Source: Paenibacillus mangrovi
GTDB taxonomy: Bacteria; Bacillota; Bacilli; Paenibacillales; Paenibacillaceae
Assembly: GCF_022898935.1 (NCBI RefSeq)
Contig: NZ_JALIRP010000022.1
Coordinates: 1-34,517 of the forward strand
Reading direction: 5' to 3'
DNA: 34,517 nucleotides
The notes under the pieces are model-generated. The model had not been told where the DNA came from. It was given only the letters and a program-made list of their open reading frames with translations, and made no database searches. A program made the position numbers and the translations under genes. Below, piece by piece: positions 33,282-34,517 of this stretch. Position 1 is the first letter of the stretch, and each line of letters opens with the position of its first letter.

Positions 33282-33316
33282 AATAAAAGCACCAAATCTC
33301 TAAAAGCCTTGGCGCT
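33282..33316 (-). terminator. Terminator upstream of the cnt promoter
   Basis: On the minus strand AGCGCCAA pairs with TTGGTGCT (33316-33309 with 33295-33288, one G-T pair), followed by TTTTATTAT. It insulates the cnt operon from upstream minus-strand transcription. Confidence 0.65.
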
Positions 33317-33640
33317 ACTGATTTACAACTATATGCGTCGATTCTCGACGAGTTTATTATGACTATAGACCAAGTCCAATTTTTGATTTTTCACTACACC
33401 ATCCCATCCTACATCACCCCCCGGAAGATCGCTCAGTGGCTTTACGGCTCGAGAACGTTCATCCATTATTTGGTATTATGGGCTCACATTCCGTGGAACG
33501 GATTCCGAGTATGGCGCTAGGTATATTTCATGCACCTCGTGCTGGACCCAGCTCATTAGTTCCCATGATATCGAGAAGCATGAAGGTATATATCGTTAAA
33601 GCAAAAAAAGCCGCAACTAAGCGACTTATAAGCATATATG
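33317..33640. other. Intergenic stretch with no recognisable gene
   Basis: No frame here resembles a known protein. The one visible structure is a perfect small inverted repeat CGTCGA-TTC-TCGACG at 33336-33350. The stretch separates the cnt terminator from the permease remnant and is probably decayed coding sequence. Confidence 0.5.
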
Positions 33641-33649
33641 TTCTTAAAT

Positions 33650-34090
33650 TCCCCACCGAGTTCTTCCATTACTTCACGTCTGCGGAAGTCCTCGAATGAA
33701 CTGTACGAGCAAAAGAATGAAGAAGGTGCCGCCAACGCCACCTGCCAGTGCATGCGGGACGATGAAAGGCAAATAGGTATCTACCCAGCCGAAATGATTA
33801 AACATCACATACTGCGGCACCAGTGTAACCTGGGGTCGGAAGCATCAGCGTAATCAATACGATCGCAAATCAGAAGTTCCGCAATGGGAAGCTGATCCTG
33901 GCAAAACCGAACGCGACGAGACTGTTTGAAACAATCGTCGTAAACAAGACGCCTGCGATCAGTCCAAACGTATTCAGATAGAAGTGGGTAAACGAATATC
34001 CTGAGAGCGCATTCCATCCTTGTGTAAAATTATTAAATGTCGGATGTTTCGGAAGCAAGTCGGCGGACGCCATTTCGGCATCAGGCCTTT
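33650..34090 (-). pseudogene. Carbohydrate ABC transporter permease (MalG/YtcP-like), degraded
   Basis: Minus-strand reading gives DAEMASADLLPKHPTFNNF, TQGWNALSGYSFTHFYLNTF, a helix IAGVLFTTIVSNSLVAFGFA and FPLRNF, then a TGA where TGG (Trp) is expected. The same frame goes on as FAIVLITLMLP. After a one-base shift near 33830 it continues as QVTLVPQYVMFNHFGWVDTY, LPFIVPHALAGG and FILLLVQFIRGLP, and stops. The N-terminal signal helix and the C-terminal third with the EAA loop are missing. A nonsense codon, a frameshift and truncation at both ends make this a clear pseudogene of a sugar permease, of which no partner gene is present. Confidence 0.8.
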
Positions 34091-34091
34091 T

Positions 34092-34232
34092 TCAAAAAGG
34101 TCTATTTAAGTTTTTAATATTTATTAAATCACTCAGCCCATAAAGGCATTTCATGATCAAGCGCTCTACATGCTCGCCGTATTTTCTTAAAGGGATGGCA
34201 CCAATCCCCGCGTTTCCTACTTGATTATTCCA
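34092..34232 (-). other. Unrecognised open fragment
   Basis: A frame without a start codon reads WNNQVGNAGIGAIPLRKYGE, HVERLIMKCLYGLSDLINI and closes at a TGA. The amino-acid pattern looks protein-like, but I cannot place it in a family. It is probably a gene fragment left by rearrangement. Confidence 0.25.
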
Positions 34233-34248
34233 TTATCCTTCCATTTAG

Positions 34249-34281
34249 TTCAATAGAATAAGCAGGCTTAGGCAGCCTGCT
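34249..34281 (-). terminator. Terminator of the GyrI-like gene
   Basis: AGCAGGCT (34261-34268) and AGCCTGCT (34274-34281) form an 8-bp stem with a 5-nt loop; on the minus strand TTATTCTATT follows. It lies 55 nt beyond the stop of the partial gene. Confidence 0.6.
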
Positions 34282-34335
34282 CGACAATGTATGATATTCA
34301 GCTATCGTGCTTCATTAGCGAAGCGAACTTTGTAC

Positions 34336-34517
34336 TTATCCTATTTGCTTTTCCTCAATTCGATACCATAACTCACAATACTCATAACCGTCTTTGTTTG
34401 TACAATACATTTCGAAATTGCCGCCATCTAAAACATTATACTTTGATGTTTGTAGCCATTCAGAAAATATCCGATTTTTTAATGAGCGCAAATCATAATT
34501 GCCGCTGCCGTTCCCAT
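34336..34517 (-). CDS. GyrI-like/AraC-type effector-binding protein, C-terminal end (partial)
   Basis: The gene enters from outside the window and ends at TAA (34336-34338). The visible 60 residues include FSEWLQTSKYNVLDGGNFEM and GYEYCELWYRI, the last two strands and helix of the GyrI-like small-molecule-binding domain, in which a glutamate before the last strand (here CEL) contacts cationic ligands. Such domains occur alone or at the C-terminus of AraC/MerR-type regulators; which one this is cannot be seen. Confidence 0.7.
   Translation of the reverse strand, partial: GNGSGNYDLRSLKNRIFSEWLQTSKYNVLDGGNFEMYCTNKDGYEYCELWYRIEEKQIG

Noticed and set aside
33436..33699. Plus-strand 87-residue frame upstream of the cnt terminator
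   Set aside because: No RBS or family resemblance, and it overlaps the antisense permease pseudogene.

Overview
The window looks like chromosome from a spore-forming Bacillales, most likely Paenibacillus or a close relative. The reasons are cotJ spore-coat genes, a YtvI-type sporulation membrane protein, a SufCDSUB operon, YfkAB, YunC/YunD, strong AGGAGG-type ribosome sites and frequent TTG/GTG starts. No tRNA or rRNA gene is visible.

Layout. (1) 1-2250 is a scarred zone: a frameshifted IS110-type transposase with a structured 3' tail, the C-terminal remnant of an APH-like phosphotransferase, a compact 51-residue gene with its own terminator, and a cotJC gene cut off where that small gene abuts it. 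(2) 2285-3174 holds cotJB, with a long N-terminal decapeptide-repeat extension, and cotJA. (3) 3280-14828 is ordinary chromosome. It carries two minus-strand transcription units, yfkAB / CNNM-CBS protein / ytvI and yunD / uppP / HD-GYP / MMPL transporter, then a plus-strand moaD-moaE fusion and a second HD-GYP gene. (4) 14859-20189 is the sufCDSUB iron-sulfur assembly operon with a recognisable promoter, followed by a Dps gene. (5) 21038-23820 is an integration scar. A tyrosine recombinase and an excisionase-like gene sit against a yunC (DUF1805) gene that has lost its 5' half, followed by decayed small phage-like genes.

(6) 23819-33050 is the most interesting region: a complete nine-gene opine-metallophore operon in the order cntK-L-M-A-B-C-D-F-E. 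It is preceded by a sigma-A-type promoter with a near-perfect Zur box just downstream of the -10. CntK (histidine racemase), CntL (nicotianamine-synthase-like) and CntM (opine dehydrogenase) would make the metallophore. CntE would export it. CntA with CntB/C/D/F would re-import the metal complex. Key CntM residues (R36 and D152 here, equivalent to R33 and D150 in S. aureus) together with the presence of cntK predict staphylopine itself, from D-histidine, pyruvate and NADPH, and not the alpha-ketoglutarate product bacillopaline described from Paenibacillus mucilaginosus.

(7) 33280-34517 is again eroded: a terminator, a sugar-ABC permease pseudogene, an unrecognised open fragment, and the C-terminal end of a GyrI-like effector-binding protein running off the window. 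The flanking scars and the adjacent integrase suggest, without proving, that the metallophore operon sits in a horizontally acquired or rearranged segment.
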